A DNA stretch of 64,000 bases. Origin: Romanomermis culicivorax. Lineage: Eukaryota; Nematoda; Enoplea; Mermithida; Mermithidae. Where the stretch lies: NCBI GenBank assembly GCA_963922205.1, contig CAWUHX010000069.1, forward strand, positions 1,178,001 to 1,242,000, in the 5' to 3' direction. Made by a program: the position numbers and the translations under genes. The notes beneath the pieces are model-generated. The model was not told the origin of the DNA, ran no database searches, and was given only the letters and a program-made list of their open reading frames with translations. Below are positions 12,901 to 23,479 of the stretch, piece after piece; positions within the stretch are counted from its first letter, which is position 1, and each line of letters starts with the position of its first letter.

Positions 12901-15900
12901 ACGTACCTACCTATTCACAGAGCCGTAACCGAGCAAAAAAAAATTTTGCGCCGGCGCCGGGAAAAGTTGCAGGTTTTTACATTCTAAAAGGCTGCAAAAT
13001 GAATCTTCATAACAATGAAAATAAATGGGAATGAAACTAATGCATCGTAATACCTTTCTTATCCCGGCGCGTAGCGTCGGGAAAATTTTCGGATTTTTGT
13101 GTTCCAAAATGCTGAAAAATGTATGTTCCCTACAATTATTCCTGGATAGAAACTCTAAAGTTACAGTCATGTAATGATGTTTTTATCGTCTTTCAATCGC
13201 AGATTGGGAATGTTCAGGTTTCAAAACGTTGGAAAACTCCAAACGAAGCGAAAGAATAAAATTATGAGAAGTGATGGAAAATCTCAATTATCAGCAAATT
13301 ATTGACTCTTCTTGACTAAATCAGTAAAAAAGAGACGAAGTAATTCAATTGATAGAAACTGATGAAGGTTAATTAGTAAGGTCCGGGTCCAAAATTTTAA
13401 GAATATCGGGTCCGGTTCCGGGCAGGGTTTTTTCCGCACGCCTTCATCCGCACCGTGCGGAAATGACCCAAAATTTTTTCCGCACGTCAAAATTTTTTCC
13501 GTTCGAAGTTGAAATCAGTTTAAAAATGTGCAAAATGAGCGATAATTGTAAATTGTCTGAAAAATGCAAGAAAACCAGATAATTTTCAACCTAAGAAACA
13601 TAATTTTAGACTGATCGAACAAGATTTACACTTGCTGCTGTCATTTCTGTGATTAGATCTGAAGATTTACAGATCTCAATTGACTCAATTTCTGGATGCT
13701 GATATTCTAGAACGTTGGACAATGATTTTTTTCAACTATCATCCCTAATGTAAAAGCTTCACATTTTCAGTCTAAATCTTGTATTCATTGTTTTGTAATA
13801 GGTAACGAAATTTATGCTCACAAAGTTGAGAAAACTTCAAGAGAGAGAAAAAATTCATGAAGATCAATAATAAATCTAAATTTCCAACAAAATCGAAACA
13901 GAATACTGAGGATTACTGATTGATAAGATGCGGGAATTCAAATCATGAAAACCATACACTTCAACGTTTCCGGTGCGTAGCACCGGAGAACTTTTGAACA
14001 CAGGAGCTACCGAAATGTTGGAAAATGTATTCTAGATTACATATAATTTGTAATGCTCTCAGTTTAGATTTTCCCTAGAAAAATGATGTTACGTATCAAA
14101 TAATGTATGGAAAAATAAGGTAAAAATAAACAGTTTACATTTATCGTTAAAATTCCCATGCTCACTATAAAGTGACGAGTCTTATCCACTCTAGTAGAGA
14201 CATAGCAGATTCATGGAAATAATCAAGGATAAATGAGAAATAAAACTACTTCACTTCTATTTGTCTGTGCTTCAGCTTAGTTGTTGTGAATATTATAGAT
14301 TAATGTTCGCGTCGGAAAAATTTGAAATTTTGGCCTTCTAAATTGCACAAAAATGCACTTTTTCATCAATGCCCGCAGTGAAAATCCCCCCAAAAAATTG
14401 AGTTCTGTGCGGAAAATGCCCAAAAAAAGTCCACACTGTGCGGAAAAGAACCCTGGTTCTGGGTCCAGCAAAACAGCCGGGTGATTTCGGGTCCATTCTA
14501 CTTTTTAAAACGCTTATCTGCGCAATATACATGCGTATCTTCACGTAATAAAAAATTAGATATGCATCCAGGCTTTTTTTTAGTCATTTTAGGAGCCTGG
14601 GCCCCTAAAATTTCGGAAATGGCTCCTAAAATTTTAGGTCTAGAAGCCATTTTGGCTCCTAAAATTTTGACATATTCATTTATATTATAGTGAATTGTAG
14701 CTGTTTTCATTCAATTTTAGATTTGAAGTAAATGTTTTACAGGCTCTAAAATCATAAAACTTCGAAAATTTTCCGGCGCTTCGCGCCCAATCTTATTACA
14801 TAATTTTTTTAATTAGTCTATTCACTGTTTCTCTACAAATCAAACCTTCTGGAAAAAATTCTCGACGAAGGGAAAAAACATGGGGGTTTCGACATGGAAA
14901 AGATGAATTTTGGTGCATTTGCTGCAAAAGAATTCTGGTGATCAAAATCTCAATTTTTCCATTTTTGTTACTATTATTTTAAATATGGAGCCGAGTTTGA
15001 ATTCATGATTATAATGGAATGGAGGTGATTTTCATAAATTTCAAGTTGAATTTGAGCTTGTCAAACTTGCGAAAGTATGAACATATTTTTTAGTTTGTAA
15101 GATGATATAATACATGTTTTCGAACCTTGTATGTTTATCGAATAAGTTATCCTTAAATTGATTTTCCAGCATTTAGAGTGTCAAAATCTGAAAAATCGTT
15201 GCATAGCGCCGGAAAGATATAGGAAACAACAGAACAATGAGAACAGAAGCTGCAATTTCAAAACCCTATACTTTTGAGTCGGAAGGAAATGAACTCAAGT
15301 GCAATTTTGGATGAAGATTTGTGCAAAATTAAACGAAATATTGCGTTTTTTTCATAAAAAATTTTCTTTGCACAATGGTTCCTCGGCCGATGTTTGTACG
15401 TGTGGAAATATGCCTGTAACTGAAAACGCTGGGCGGAAATCAAATTTTGAACAGTGATTTTTTAAAACTTGTATCAACTGATTGAATATCTACATAATTT
15501 AATTATATAGTACGTTCTACAGTGTGTTACAACTGGTCGGGCAATTTCGGGTTCGATACATATCTGGGAATTATAGAGTCTAACATCACATTATCTAGGC
15601 ATACAATTTTGCCATCGAATAAATATGTCCAACATACATACACATAGGGGGTAGGGAGTAAAACCTCCTACCTGAGGCCAGTGTTTTTTTTTGCCGGAGG
15701 CAAATGAAAATTTTTTGGGGCAAATGAAATTGAGATAGTCATTTGTACATGTACAAACGGCTCTTTCCCCATTTAGGGAAGACAATGTTGAGGATAAGGT
15801 ACAGAAAATATGCATTTTGGTGCATTTTAGAAGTTCATAATGTCAAAATTTTCCGGCGCTTCGCGCCGGTTATAACTTTAATAATCATTATTATGTATTA

Positions 15901-18900
15901 CCTAGCTCAGACGCGACTTTCAGAATGTCTACCTTCACCCATCATTTAACGTACAATAGTTTTCATCATCTCAAACGTATTATCTCATGTTTTAAGTGGT
16001 AATCTTCAATATTTTATTTTGATATTTAATTAAGATTCGCATCTTTTCATTCGAACATTTCTTGAGAAAGATCAATACGCCAAGTCTGTAAACTTTTTGA
16101 AGCGACTATTCCTTTCTTAATGTAAAATCAATTCGGAAGCTTCATGGAAGTAGTTTTTTGGAAATTTCTACTCTTCCACTCATATCTTTCCAGCCAAGTT
16201 CATGAGAGTCAACGAATAAATTAGTGGTTTTAAAATTTTTCAAATAATAAATCTAAAAATTACGACTTTTGAACACAAATTTCGAATCAAAGAAATGTTT
16301 GGAAAATTGATTTTCCAGCGTCGCTGAATGTCAATACACACGCCGGAAGGATTGACATCTTTTTTGGGCTTTCACTTGTCATCATGGAGGACTTAACCAT
16401 CGGTTTATCATCTAATGCAAATTTATTATGCTATTGGATAGTTTTCCAGACAAATTGTTCCACAATGCTTGTAAATTAGACTTGAAACTCGAAAAGTTCA
16501 ATTTTTTGCTCTATTTTAATGATTTTTTTGTAGTTATAATAAAATTTGAAAATTACACTGATTTGGTTATTAGTCTGTGGCCATGGCATAGAGGAACACA
16601 GGTTACTTGTACCTATTTTTGCTGTGTACAAATTGTACAAATGGAATATTGGCTGTCGTTTGTACATGTGCAAATAAATCATGTACAAAAAAAACCCTGG
16701 CCTGAGGCCCTGGAGACCCGCTGAATAAAAAAAATCGTCGAACACCCCCCTAAAACTTTTCCAAGACTATTTTTTTGATGATTTTTATCCACATTTTGTA
16801 TGAAAAATATGCTTGTAGATTTTTTTGTTTTTTTGCTCACCCCTCCCCCAACGCCCCTCGATGAAACGTCCGAGGACCGCCCTGGGAAATTCTTGCCGTG
16901 CATGTCTGATGTCCAATCACGCTCGATATCTGCAGTAGAGTTCAACGCGTAGCTACTCTTAACGACATTGCCAATATATACTACCTTTTGATGATTTTTC
17001 ATTGCCATATGGAAAAATGTCAATCAAGTCTTAGACAGGTGAAAAGCTTTTTCCGTCTGTTGGAAGAACAGAAAAATTATCACCTCGAAGAATTGAAAGA
17101 AAAATCGATAAAATCTACCTATGTTTGTTGGAAAGGATTTGGTATAAAAATATGGTATGTGAGAGTGTCTCGGCCACAGAGTTTTTTTTTGTACTTTACA
17201 AACGAAACGGTCCACAGTACAAACGAAAATCTGAAGTTTGTTTGTACCAGCACAAGCGAAAATTTTAGCGCATAAAATTTTTTTCGTCACTCAACAGCCG
17301 TCATTATTCGGTATCAATCGACTTGTTTGTAATGCATCCGCATCGATAACGACAAACTAGCAGCTATGGCATAATAATAAAAGCCTTTTGTGGAGTATTT
17401 TACTAGTGCATGTTCTGTGCCTCATGATCAACTGTTTTATGTGTGTGCATTCGTAGTCTTCCTATGTGTCTCGTTAAAATGGCCAACATATTCATATTTC
17501 ACATCATGTTTGTTGAATTTTATTACAATGAATGTTTTTTCCAGCAAATTTCAACGAATTTTCGCAAACTTTGGGGTACAAACGGTCTTTGAGAGGTCGT
17601 TTGTACCAGTAAAAATGAATGGAGTACAAAAAACACTGCTCGGCCAAGCTATGTATAGCCGATTATAAATTGCTGTAAGGCGGCCATTCAAGTTTAATGT
17701 GGAAAGATTTCAGATCCATGTTAATTTTACATTTTATACCAACTTGTCGATGCATAACGAAGTTACCAATTTCTATTAACTTCATGCAAATCTAACAGTA
17801 AACAGGGCTTACTAGTGTAAAATTGCTAAGGTTGTCAAGCAAGGGCCGTGCACAAGGGGGGGGGGGCGGGCCCCCCCCCCCATTTAGGCAACATGCACAC
17901 AGTATATCCGCATAAAATCAACATTTTCTGTGGCTATTCAGTAAAAAAATCTGCTCTTTTGATAAGGTTATTGGGTTTTCTGTCCGGAGATGCATTTTTA
18001 TGCGTTCTAAAATGGAAAAAATTGGAAATTTTCCGGCGCATGGCGCCGAGTTTCAATTCATTTTAAATTTCTATATTATTCTAGTGCGCGGTTAGAAAAG
18101 GTCATTCTAGTTAGTGCTTAAAGGTTCTAATTATCATCATATTATGGTTAAATGTTTGATCCTGTATTGTTTTTTGACGAAGTTGTTGAAAACCAACATT
18201 TTTCTCGATAATTTTCCCAAAATTTTTTGCCATCTTCACAAAAAAATTTGAATTTTGACTTTAATGTGATTAAAACATTTTGAGTGTAAGACAATGCTAG
18301 AAATTTTTGGCGGTTGAAAGCCGCTTGCCTAGTTTTTGGATTTCAGTTTGTCCCACTGAAAATTCATTAAATTCACCGAGAAATCAAACCTTCTGTCTGA
18401 GAAATAAAAGGTGAAAAGATTCATTTTCCAGCGTTTCAGAATATTGAAATCCCTAAAAATTTTCGGCGCTACGCGCCGAACTAATTACTCTAGTCTAGTC
18501 ATATTAACTTTTTCGTTTGGTCTCCAAAACTCAAAAAATTGGGTTTTAAATGCCTAAAACCGACGCGGATCGAATGAAATGTCAAAAAACAGTTTGCGAT
18601 GGTTTTTCCGATAAATTTGAGCAAATTTATTGATTTTAGAGTGAGCAACTAAAAATTTATCTGTGCAACCAAAATTTTTCCCCAAGTTGCACATTGCAAC
18701 CTGGCCTGTGCAAAAAAACCCTGGTCCGCCCCCCCCCCCATGAAAAAATCCTGCGCACGGCCCTGATCATACCTGTATCGGAACTCAAGAGTATAGGGAC
18801 GTCAGACGACTTTTTTCATGGGTGGGATCTGCACAAAATTTTAAAGCGCAGTCATTGAAAAAAATGTCGATTTCTTCACCTAGAAATTTCGAAATAGTAA

Positions 18901-21154
18901 TTTTTGCCTAAAAAACCATTAAAATATGTTAATTATGACACTTTTGACCATTTCTACTCAAAAATGACTATTTTCTACCATAACACTTACATTTTTAGTT
19001 TTTTCGACTTGAAGGATGGAGCTCCAATGGCTAGTCCTGGAAGATTCTTATATAGCACTTCCACTGTATGCTACAAGTTATAATAGATTTTTTAATGCTC
19101 AGTGATGAAGTTTTTTATTGGCACATTATTTACACTGGTTAATGTTAAAGGCACTCAGGAATAAACATATTTTTTCGGTTTTTTAGACAAAAATTACTAT
19201 TTTCGGAACAGTTTTACGGAACGAATGTATTGTAATTCGTATAATATATGTAATTAGGTAGGAATGTTATTAGAACCCCACAACCGAAATTGTCAGTCAT
19301 ATTTCTAGCCATGTGTTAACCATCTAAGGGATAGCCACAGGAACTCAAATTTTTAAAATCGAAGGAAACTGACGTATCAAATTTTTGTAGAAAATTGACA
19401 TTTTTAAACAAAAAAACAGTACAAAACCTTAATTTTTTCCTACTGACCTACTGGCTTCTCAGACGAAAATTACTATTTTGGAATGTTTTCGGGCATTTAA
19501 AGTGGACACAGGGTTTTTTTAGCACGTGTCCCAATAGCATTCGTGCTAATGAAAAATATTTCATTAGCGCAGTTAGCATTGTGAGTTAGTCAGTTGTGAT
19601 GACATGCTTTTATTGTATTAACTAATGAAATCATGCTTGTATTAGTACTTTTATAAGGAATAAGACTAATTCTAATTAAATCAGCTCATTCTTACACTAT
19701 GCACCTGATTAGTTAACCGACAAGTGAATATTCAGTAGCTAGTTTGACAGTTATCGCTAAATTCACGTTCTATTTACATAAAAGTTTACATTTATTTATT
19801 GTATCTGGAACTGCATATCAACTTCAATAGGTTTTCGATTGATTTTTTCAGAAAAAGTACAATTATATTTGCTACTCACTATTACTGATTTGCCTAAATT
19901 TCAGCATTGTAGGTATGTCAAAACAGCTGTTTTCAAATTACCTAAATAGTGTCCAAGAAGTTAGAGCCGAAGCGAATTCGGACTCGAGCCAGTCATTCAC
20001 TATGCAAAAGAGACGAAGAGAAAGAGGATATTGACGAAGTTGTTATTTGTGAAAACAGCGATTTTTGATTTTTCACCACAATTTTGTGATATCCTTAACT
20101 TTCTTCTCGAACTATTTTCAAAAATTTCTCCCTTTTAGTCAGTAGCGCGCGTACTAACGTCCAAAAATTTCCATTAGCACAGCTCTGGTTTCATTAGCAC
20201 CGTGCTAAAAAAACCCTGGGTGAATAAAAACAAATTTTTTCCCCTTCAATCGCACTCTTAAAATTTCGGTAGCAGCTCGGAATTACACGTTGCACGTATC
20301 GTCAAACCCAAACGGAAAATAACCTGCTTTTACCCTCTACCTTATTACCTGCAACAATCAGATCAATGTGACGTTTATCCAGAGTTAAATTTTCCACCGG
20401 AATTTTCGCCTCGATCGTCGTTTTCGACAACGACGTTTGTTCGACCGCGCTTGAAACGCGACGTTCGCCGGCCTCACTTGACGGTGCGACGGAGACCGTG
20501 CCGCCGTCGACAATCATCGGTAAACTTTGACATGAAAGTTTTTCCGTCGTTAGTTGTAGCTCTTGTTGTAAACGTTGAAATTCTTCCGTTTGTAGAATCG
20601 CTTCCAGAATCGCTACCGCCGAATGACGAGCGATACGCGTGCCAGCGTGGCCGTCGAAAACGCCGAAGAACGCGGCTTCGCCGAAAACTTCGGGCATAGA
20701 GGCGCGTACGACGTGAGCATCTACGTGACAGAAAAAACAATGAATTTATGTGCGACTCGTTAGGAAATGACAATTGAGATTTTGGCATAATTTTAGAATT
20801 TACGAACAAAATCTAGAAAGATCGTGCTGATTTTAAAGATAGAACTCAAGATTCAACCCATGTATTGTGTCGCTGATTTCGAATTCGATATGCATTCTTT
20901 ATTAAACGTTTTCTGAATTTTTGGTCGAAAAAATCCATTTTTTGGTGCAAACCCATGTCCCAAATTTAGCTGGCTAACCCTCTCAAAAATCCGAGCATCT
21001 TTACTTGCCTTACGTTTTTTCAATGAATTTTTTTACCTTCCATTTCGACCCGCCAACCTTGCATCGACGCCAAACCATACCTGAGCGTACCGTGGGCGGC
21101 GCTGCCCGAATCATTAAACTTCTCGGTTTTCGGTTTATCCAAAAATGCCCCCAT
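745..21154 (-). CDS. PPM1A: PP2C-type Ser/Thr phosphatase, PPM1A/PPM1B co-orthologue (8 exons)
   Basis: Metal-dependent protein phosphatase of the PPM family, which in animals removes phosphate from Ser/Thr in stress-kinase, TGF-beta and cell-cycle targets. The eight exons join in phase: 21154-21037, 20720-20349, 12226-11990, 9214-8897, 6319-5853, 3607-3490, 3371-3260 and 970-745, giving 655 residues. The start [12 protein letters not shown] is the family hallmark and carries the N-terminal glycine. Visible motifs are GWRVEMED (R35, E39, D40), FDGHAG (D62, H64), NLGDSRA (D210), [29 protein letters not shown] (D465) and SKDNMSVI (D508), so the metal-binding set is intact. Residues 544-588 match the PP2C C-terminal helical domain found only in the PPM1A/B group. 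Human PPM1A has 382 residues; the excess comes from insertions at about 85-155 and 293-454 plus an Ala/Ser-rich tail. Intron sizes run from 117 bp to 8.1 kb. Orthology to PPM1A versus PPM1B cannot be resolved. Confidence 0.95.
1083..1261. mobile_element. hAT-type MITE, CAGAGTTCCCC ends, perfect 8-bp duplication
   Basis: A 179-bp non-coding element in PP2C intron 7. It starts CAGAGTTCCCC and ends GGGGACCTCTG, and TACAGAAT flanks both sides exactly (1075-1082 and 1262-1269). The interior has GGGGGTATTACCCC. Related sequence lies at 9625-9778, and the ends match the much larger element at 25900-28038. Confidence 0.9.
1288..1591 (-). mobile_element. hAT-type MITE, CATACATGTA ends (family A)
   Basis: A 304-bp element starting CATACATGTAATTGGG and ending in CTCGTATG, with target duplications ACTATGAT and ACTATAAT (7 of 8). 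The interior carries CCATATGGCTAGCCAT palindromes and one GGCGCTTCGCGCC dyad. It has homologues at 22990-23368 and 30356-30767, with partial copies near 2695-2950, 7047-7300 and 18772-19075. Confidence 0.85.
2695..2950 (-). repeat. Partial family A MITE
   Basis: Matches the middle of the 1288-1591 element: a run of Cs after GCTATAGGAAC, then CCATATGGCTAGCTATT, then AAAAAATGGTCAAAAACGTC and a GGCGCTGAGCGCC dyad. The terminal repeats are not clear. The rest of PP2C intron 7 (971-3259) shows nothing else I recognise. Confidence 0.6.
3260..3371 (-). CDS. PPM1A: PP2C exon 7 (C-terminal helical domain)
   Basis: The acceptor CTTAACAG precedes 3371 and the donor GTAAGT follows 3260. With the base carried over from exon 6 it reads [20 protein letters not shown] and continues into an IPGAPPGAG turn, matching the EEII...IPSLPPGG region of PPM1A/B. 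It is 112 bp long, in at phase 1 and out at phase 2. Confidence 0.9.
3490..3607 (-). CDS. PPM1A: PP2C exon 6 (metal-binding DNMSV motif)
   Basis: The acceptor TTTTCAG precedes 3607 and the donor GTAAGT follows 3490. It encodes [19 protein letters not shown], with Asp508 as the final metal ligand, followed by a charged stretch leading into the C-terminal helices. It is phase 0 at the start and phase 1 at the end. The intron to exon 7 is only 118 bp. Confidence 0.93.
3934..5085 (+). repeat. Long non-coding repeat (F-core) in PP2C intron 5
   Basis: Begins CAGGGTTTTTTAGG with AGGAGC words, then a long block with a CGCTTCGCGCCGG dyad that is collinear for about 0.9 kb with 60627-61545. The right end has CAAGTTGCACATTGCAACC followed by AAAATAACCCTG, which belongs to a different end-word family. 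No target duplication is evident. It fills most of PP2C intron 5. Confidence 0.7.
5086..5852. other. Remainder of PP2C intron 5, no recognised feature
   Basis: AT-rich sequence between the F-core repeat and exon 5. I see no coding signal beyond short frames and no clear terminal repeats. Confidence 0.5.
5853..6319 (-). CDS. PPM1A: PP2C exon 5 (insertion and catalytic Asp465)
   Basis: The acceptor ATTCTAG precedes 6319 and the donor GTTAGT follows 5853. The first two thirds encode a Ser/Thr/Pro-rich segment with runs of prolines at about residues 395-398 and 432-435. The exon then returns to the phosphatase fold at [16 protein letters not shown] (Asp465) and [12 protein letters not shown], ending CLSK in phase 0. 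In PPM1A the two flanking blocks are almost adjacent. Confidence 0.92.
7047..7300 (-). repeat. Degenerate family A MITE in PP2C intron 4
   Basis: Starts CATACAATTGGGTGTAGTGC and contains GTCATTTTTAGACAAAAAG and a GCGCTATGCGCC dyad in the same order as the intact family A copies, but is more diverged. I did not find a convincing target duplication. Confidence 0.55.
7684..7800. repeat. AAAAC/AAAC microsatellite
   Basis: About 115 bp of A-rich sequence with a C every four to six bases on the plus strand, in PP2C intron 4. Purely simple sequence. The rest of intron 4 (6320-8896) shows no recognisable gene. Confidence 0.85.
8897..9214 (-). CDS. PPM1A: PP2C exon 4
   Basis: The acceptor TATACAG precedes 9214 and the donor GTAAAA follows 8897. 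It encodes residues 243-348, beginning [20 protein letters not shown] and running through [28 protein letters not shown]. From about residue 293 it becomes a low-complexity Ser/Ala/Glu/Pro stretch absent from vertebrate PPM1A. The exon is more GC-rich than the introns around it, as are the other exons of this gene. Confidence 0.93.
9625..9778. repeat. Diverged copy of the 1083-1261 MITE
   Basis: Contains GTATGAGGGGGTATTACCCC, ACCTAAAGTCCT, TTTAGCTTACACTACC and GGGAACCTCTG in the same order as the intact element in intron 7. It lies in PP2C intron 3. The left terminus is degraded and the target duplication is unclear. Confidence 0.7.
10268..11110. repeat. Repeat block with three GGCGCGAAGCGCC-type dyads
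   Basis: Begins GGGCCGTAGCCAGG, the same terminus as the hAT element at 26641, followed by a G run. Three blocks follow, with dyads near 10342, 10460 and 10833, and a fourth near 11078. The first two blocks are collinear with 12915-13375. No clear second terminus. It fills the middle of PP2C intron 3. Confidence 0.6.
11990..12226 (-). CDS. PPM1A: PP2C exon 3
   Basis: The acceptor TTTTCAG precedes 12226 and the donor GTGAGT follows 11990. It encodes residues 164-242, from [14 protein letters not shown] through [12 protein letters not shown], the NLGDSRAV motif (Asp210) and [19 protein letters not shown]. This is collinear with PPM1A. It is separated from exon 2 by an 8.1-kb intron full of transposons. 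Confidence 0.94.
12475..12712. repeat. Repeat with CGGGTCCGG words
   Basis: A GC-rich word of the form GGGTCCGGGTCC recurs several times with AAAATTTT spacers. The following stretch, ending ACGCTCATCTGTGCAATAAA, is collinear with 14460-14560. It is the host into which the 13423-14455 element inserted in its other copy. Confidence 0.65.
12713..13379. repeat. Element head CAGTGTTTTTTAGCGGC plus dyad-bearing core
   Basis: Starts CAGTGTTTTTTAGCGGC and then carries TAGCG and GTCGCTAAT words, followed by a core with GCGCCGGCGCC and GGCGCGTAGCGTCGG dyads that matches 10315-10560. GTCCGGGT lies on both sides, but that is also the word of the host repeat, so the duplication is ambiguous. The right terminus is not of the usual form. 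Confidence 0.5.
13423..14455. mobile_element. hAT-type MITE, GTGCGGAA end words
   Basis: 1033 bp starting CAGGGTTTTTTCCGCACG and ending TGCGGAAAAGAACCCTG, flanked by GTTCCGGG and GTTCTGGG (7 of 8). The word CCGCAC or GTGCGG with TTTTTTCCGCACG recurs in both arms. The interior has GGTGCGTAGCACCGG. It lies in PP2C intron 2 and has no coding potential. Confidence 0.88.
15679..16700. mobile_element. hAT-type element, TTTGTACATGTACAAA end words, B-core
   Basis: 1022 bp from CAGTGTTTTTTTTTGCC to ACAAAAAAAACCCTGG, flanked by CCTGAGGC exactly on both sides. Both arms contain TTTGTACATG words. The interior from about 15763 to 16520 is the same core as in 33880-34889, including TTCCGGCGCTTCGCGCCGG and ATTTTCCAGCGTCGC, but the ends differ from that element. 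Confidence 0.9.
16703..16908. repeat. 205-bp dispersed repeat, copy 1
   Basis: Collinear with 44453-44652. Shared landmarks are CATTTTGTATGAAAAA, GATGATTTTTAT, CGATGAAACGTC and GGGAAATTCT. It is non-coding and its class is unknown. Confidence 0.75.
17177..17638. mobile_element. hAT-type MITE, GTACAAACG end words
   Basis: 462 bp from CAGAGTTTTTTTTTGTAC to GTACAAAAAACACTG with perfect CTCGGCCA duplications at 17169-17176 and 17639-17646. GTACAAACG, TTTGTACC and related words recur at both ends. It carries the same kind of end word as the 15679-16700 element but a different interior. Confidence 0.92.
17843..18764. mobile_element. Element with GGGCCGTGCAC ends carrying the G-core
   Basis: The left end AGGGCCGTGCACAAGG and right end TGCGCACGGCCCTG are inverted repeats next to long G or C runs. 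Inside is the G-core (about 17930-18700) with a GGCGCATGGCGCC and a GGCGCTACGCGCC dyad, and a GCAACC-word right end finishing AAAAAAACCCTG at 18713-18724. A target duplication could not be assigned. Confidence 0.65.
18772..19075. repeat. Diverged family A MITE
   Basis: Starts CATACCTGTA and contains AAAAATGACTATTTTCT and GCTCCAATGGCTAGTCC in family A order. No clean target duplication. It abuts the previous element. Confidence 0.5.
19509..20218. mobile_element. hAT-type MITE, GTGCTAAT end words
   Basis: 710 bp from CAGGGTTTTTTTAGCACG to GTGCTAAAAAAACCCTG. GTGCTAATG and CATTAGCAC recur five or more times in the arms. The flanks AGTGGACA and GGTGAATA agree at 5 of 8 positions, all differences being transitions, as expected for an old insertion. 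It lies 130 bp downstream of PP2C exon 2 on the coding strand. Confidence 0.78.
20349..20720 (-). CDS. PPM1A: PP2C exon 2 (catalytic DGHAG motif)
   Basis: The acceptor CGTAG precedes 20720 and the donor GTAATA follows 20349. It encodes residues 40-163, including [10 protein letters not shown] with the metal-binding Asp62 and Gly63. After [12 protein letters not shown] the sequence departs from PPM1A and continues as a roughly 70-residue Ser/Thr/Glu-rich linker, where vertebrate PPM1A has about 15 residues. Confidence 0.93.
21037..21154 (-). CDS. PPM1A: PP2C exon 1 (start codon)
   Basis: Encodes residues 1-39 plus one base of codon 40. The ATG at 21154 begins [12 protein letters not shown], the conserved PPM1A/B start, and the exon ends in GWRVEME before a GTAAAA donor (phase 1). 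It joins exon 2 to give the invariant WRVEMEDAH motif. I saw no clear promoter element upstream to about 21320. Confidence 0.93.
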
Positions 21155-21199
21155 CAAAATAAAAGCATTAATGGACGACGACGTTTTTGAAATTTACGA

Positions 21200-22980
21200 G
21201 AAAATAAGTTGAACGGAAAAAATTGATACGACTACGACGACAGCGCTTGTAGAATCGTCGAATAATGATCGCGTTTTCAAATTATTCGTATTTTCGTTAT
21301 TGATTGATTACGAACGCGGACGAAATGTGCGACGAACTCTTTGTGGTCAAATTTTTTGTTCTTAATTAGATGATTGCCCTGGATGGTGGTACACGAAAGA
21401 CCCTTCGCTGTAGATTTTCAAGTCATATGTGAGCAATCTAAAAAATCAAAAACTCAAAAAAACAAAAATGAATTTATCCAGAAAAATTTACATCATACAA
21501 AAAATATAGCTTCACAATATTTCTATAATAAAACTACGGCTTATCATCATTTTAGGAGCATTTGGATTATTCTGAAAAAAATCTGTTCTATATGTGGAGA
21601 TATTAAGAGGAAAATAGGTGCAGCTTAAAAATTAAATTACTGGTGAAATACTTTACCGATACCAAAATTTATCCCACTTATTGATCAGTAACGTTAAATA
21701 TTTGCTGAAAATCGGCAGTTTTCTCCTATCATTTTTCCAACTTAATTTTTCAAGCATAAAGCCGAATTTGATTTCAGACATGTGAATGATGATTGGCTTG
21801 GGAAATTTAAACTCTTGATACACAATTTTTCAGGATTTTAAAATGAAAAAGCACGAACACATTTTCTGGATTTTCTTAATGATCTCGATAATTCCCAGAT
21901 GTTGATTCTCCACCATTTTAATCAAAGCCCAAAATTTTTTACTGGCTTACGCGCCGAAGGATTATTCATATAACGATTGTTTAAAGTATAGACTTTACTG
22001 GACGAGCTCCTACTCAAGGCTATAAAGCTCCTTGATCGTTGGTCCTAAATTCAATATGGTGTAAATATGGTGTACAATATGGTGTAAATGGGTTTCTTTT
22101 GGATTGGTTGGAAAATTTTCTATTTTTAGATCATAACGTGTACTAACAGAACAGATACTATCTGAAACAGTTCTTGTCACACGTACAATACCAAAGGCAG
22201 GGTTTTTGGATTTTGTTTGCTCATAATTTTTGTATGTAGGATACTTTTCACCAACTGACTAATGATACTTATGCTTGGACAAATGCCATCAAATTATTAA
22301 ATATCTCTACTAACTCAGCAATTTGGCAATCGGATTTGAATCTTTTTTTTATAAATGTTCAATAAATTTTGGCACTTAAGCAAATAAATTTTCAACTTTA
22401 TAATATTCCTTTCGAAATGTTCAGTTTCATACTACACATATGCAATACATAGGTAGAAATAACTAATAATTCTCTTCCCAAGATTTCCAAGGTTTCTGAA
22501 ATTAAGGATCTGGATATCAACGTTGATGAGAAATTGTCATCGTCATCACACTGCCGATACAAATGCTCATATGCCAACCTGAATGATTTTTAAATTAGGA
22601 CATTCAAAACCTATTCTAGATCACAGTTTTTTAGCGCCGCTTTAATGAAGTTGGGCCTCCGCAAATGACAGTTCAGTCGCGCCGAGAAAATGTAATACAT
22701 AAGGGAAGTTAGCACTGCTACATATGCCGCTAAAATAGTGTTCGACTTATTTTCGAATATCGTTCTCCTCTTAGGAATCGTAATAGTTCAAAAGTGGATA
22801 TAACTCTGTTAGAAAGTTCAGACAGAATTATTTTGATAAGACTATTTGGCTACCAAATTCTAGATTATCGAACTAACATCCAAAAACCTTCAACGACCCT
22901 CTATTTCAAGTTCAGTTGTCGATAGCTTCAGCTAAGCCCAAGTCAATCGGGAATCGACGCAAAAAAAACATTTTTTGGTG
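21200..22980. other. Intergenic stretch upstream of the PP2C gene
   Basis: AT-rich DNA with short open frames only. A small direct repeat, AATATGGTGTAAATATGG, occurs near 22060-22090. I found no coding match, tRNA or clear promoter element. Confidence 0.5.
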
Positions 22981-22989
22981 GTCATAAAC

Positions 22990-23368
22990 CATGCATGTAA
23001 CGGAGCCCCGTGGTCTGTGGTAGAGGGGTTAGGGATTCCCCAGAATTTTAGGGGGGCTCTTAAGAAAAAAAATTCGACTTTTTCAACGAAGAAGTCCGAA
23101 AAACGATTCAAAAGATGGCAACTTTTATATAAAAAAGCCGTAAAAACGTATTCATGGAGCGATGCGCCCAGAAAATAGACGTTTTTGATCATTTTTTGTT
23201 CAGAGTTGACTTTTCGTCAAAAATTGACATTTTTGAGTACTTTCACGATCAGAAGTATAGGGTAGCTATGACTACTTTATGGCTAGCCATAGGATAGGAA
23301 AATCCTAGGGTCACTATGAATACGGTCGACGATTTTTTTGGGAGGGGTCCCCCAATCAGATGTATATA
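22990..23368 (+). mobile_element. hAT-type MITE, family A
   Basis: 379 bp in the same family as 1288-1591 and 30356-30767, with perfect TCATAAAC on both sides (22982-22989 and 23369-23376). It holds TATGGCTAGCCATAGG and a GAGCGATGCGCC dyad relic. Non-coding. Confidence 0.85.
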
Positions 23369-23479
23369 TCATAAACCGAAAAAATTTAAGCACACAAAAG
23401 CTGATATGACAGAGAACTTTTAAGTATACCGTTTTTGATAAGAGAGTTTTGAATTAATAGATTATTGCATACAAACTGT

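Noticed and set aside
20451-20809. Arg-rich frames on both strands
   Set aside because: Alternative-frame shadows of PP2C exon 2.
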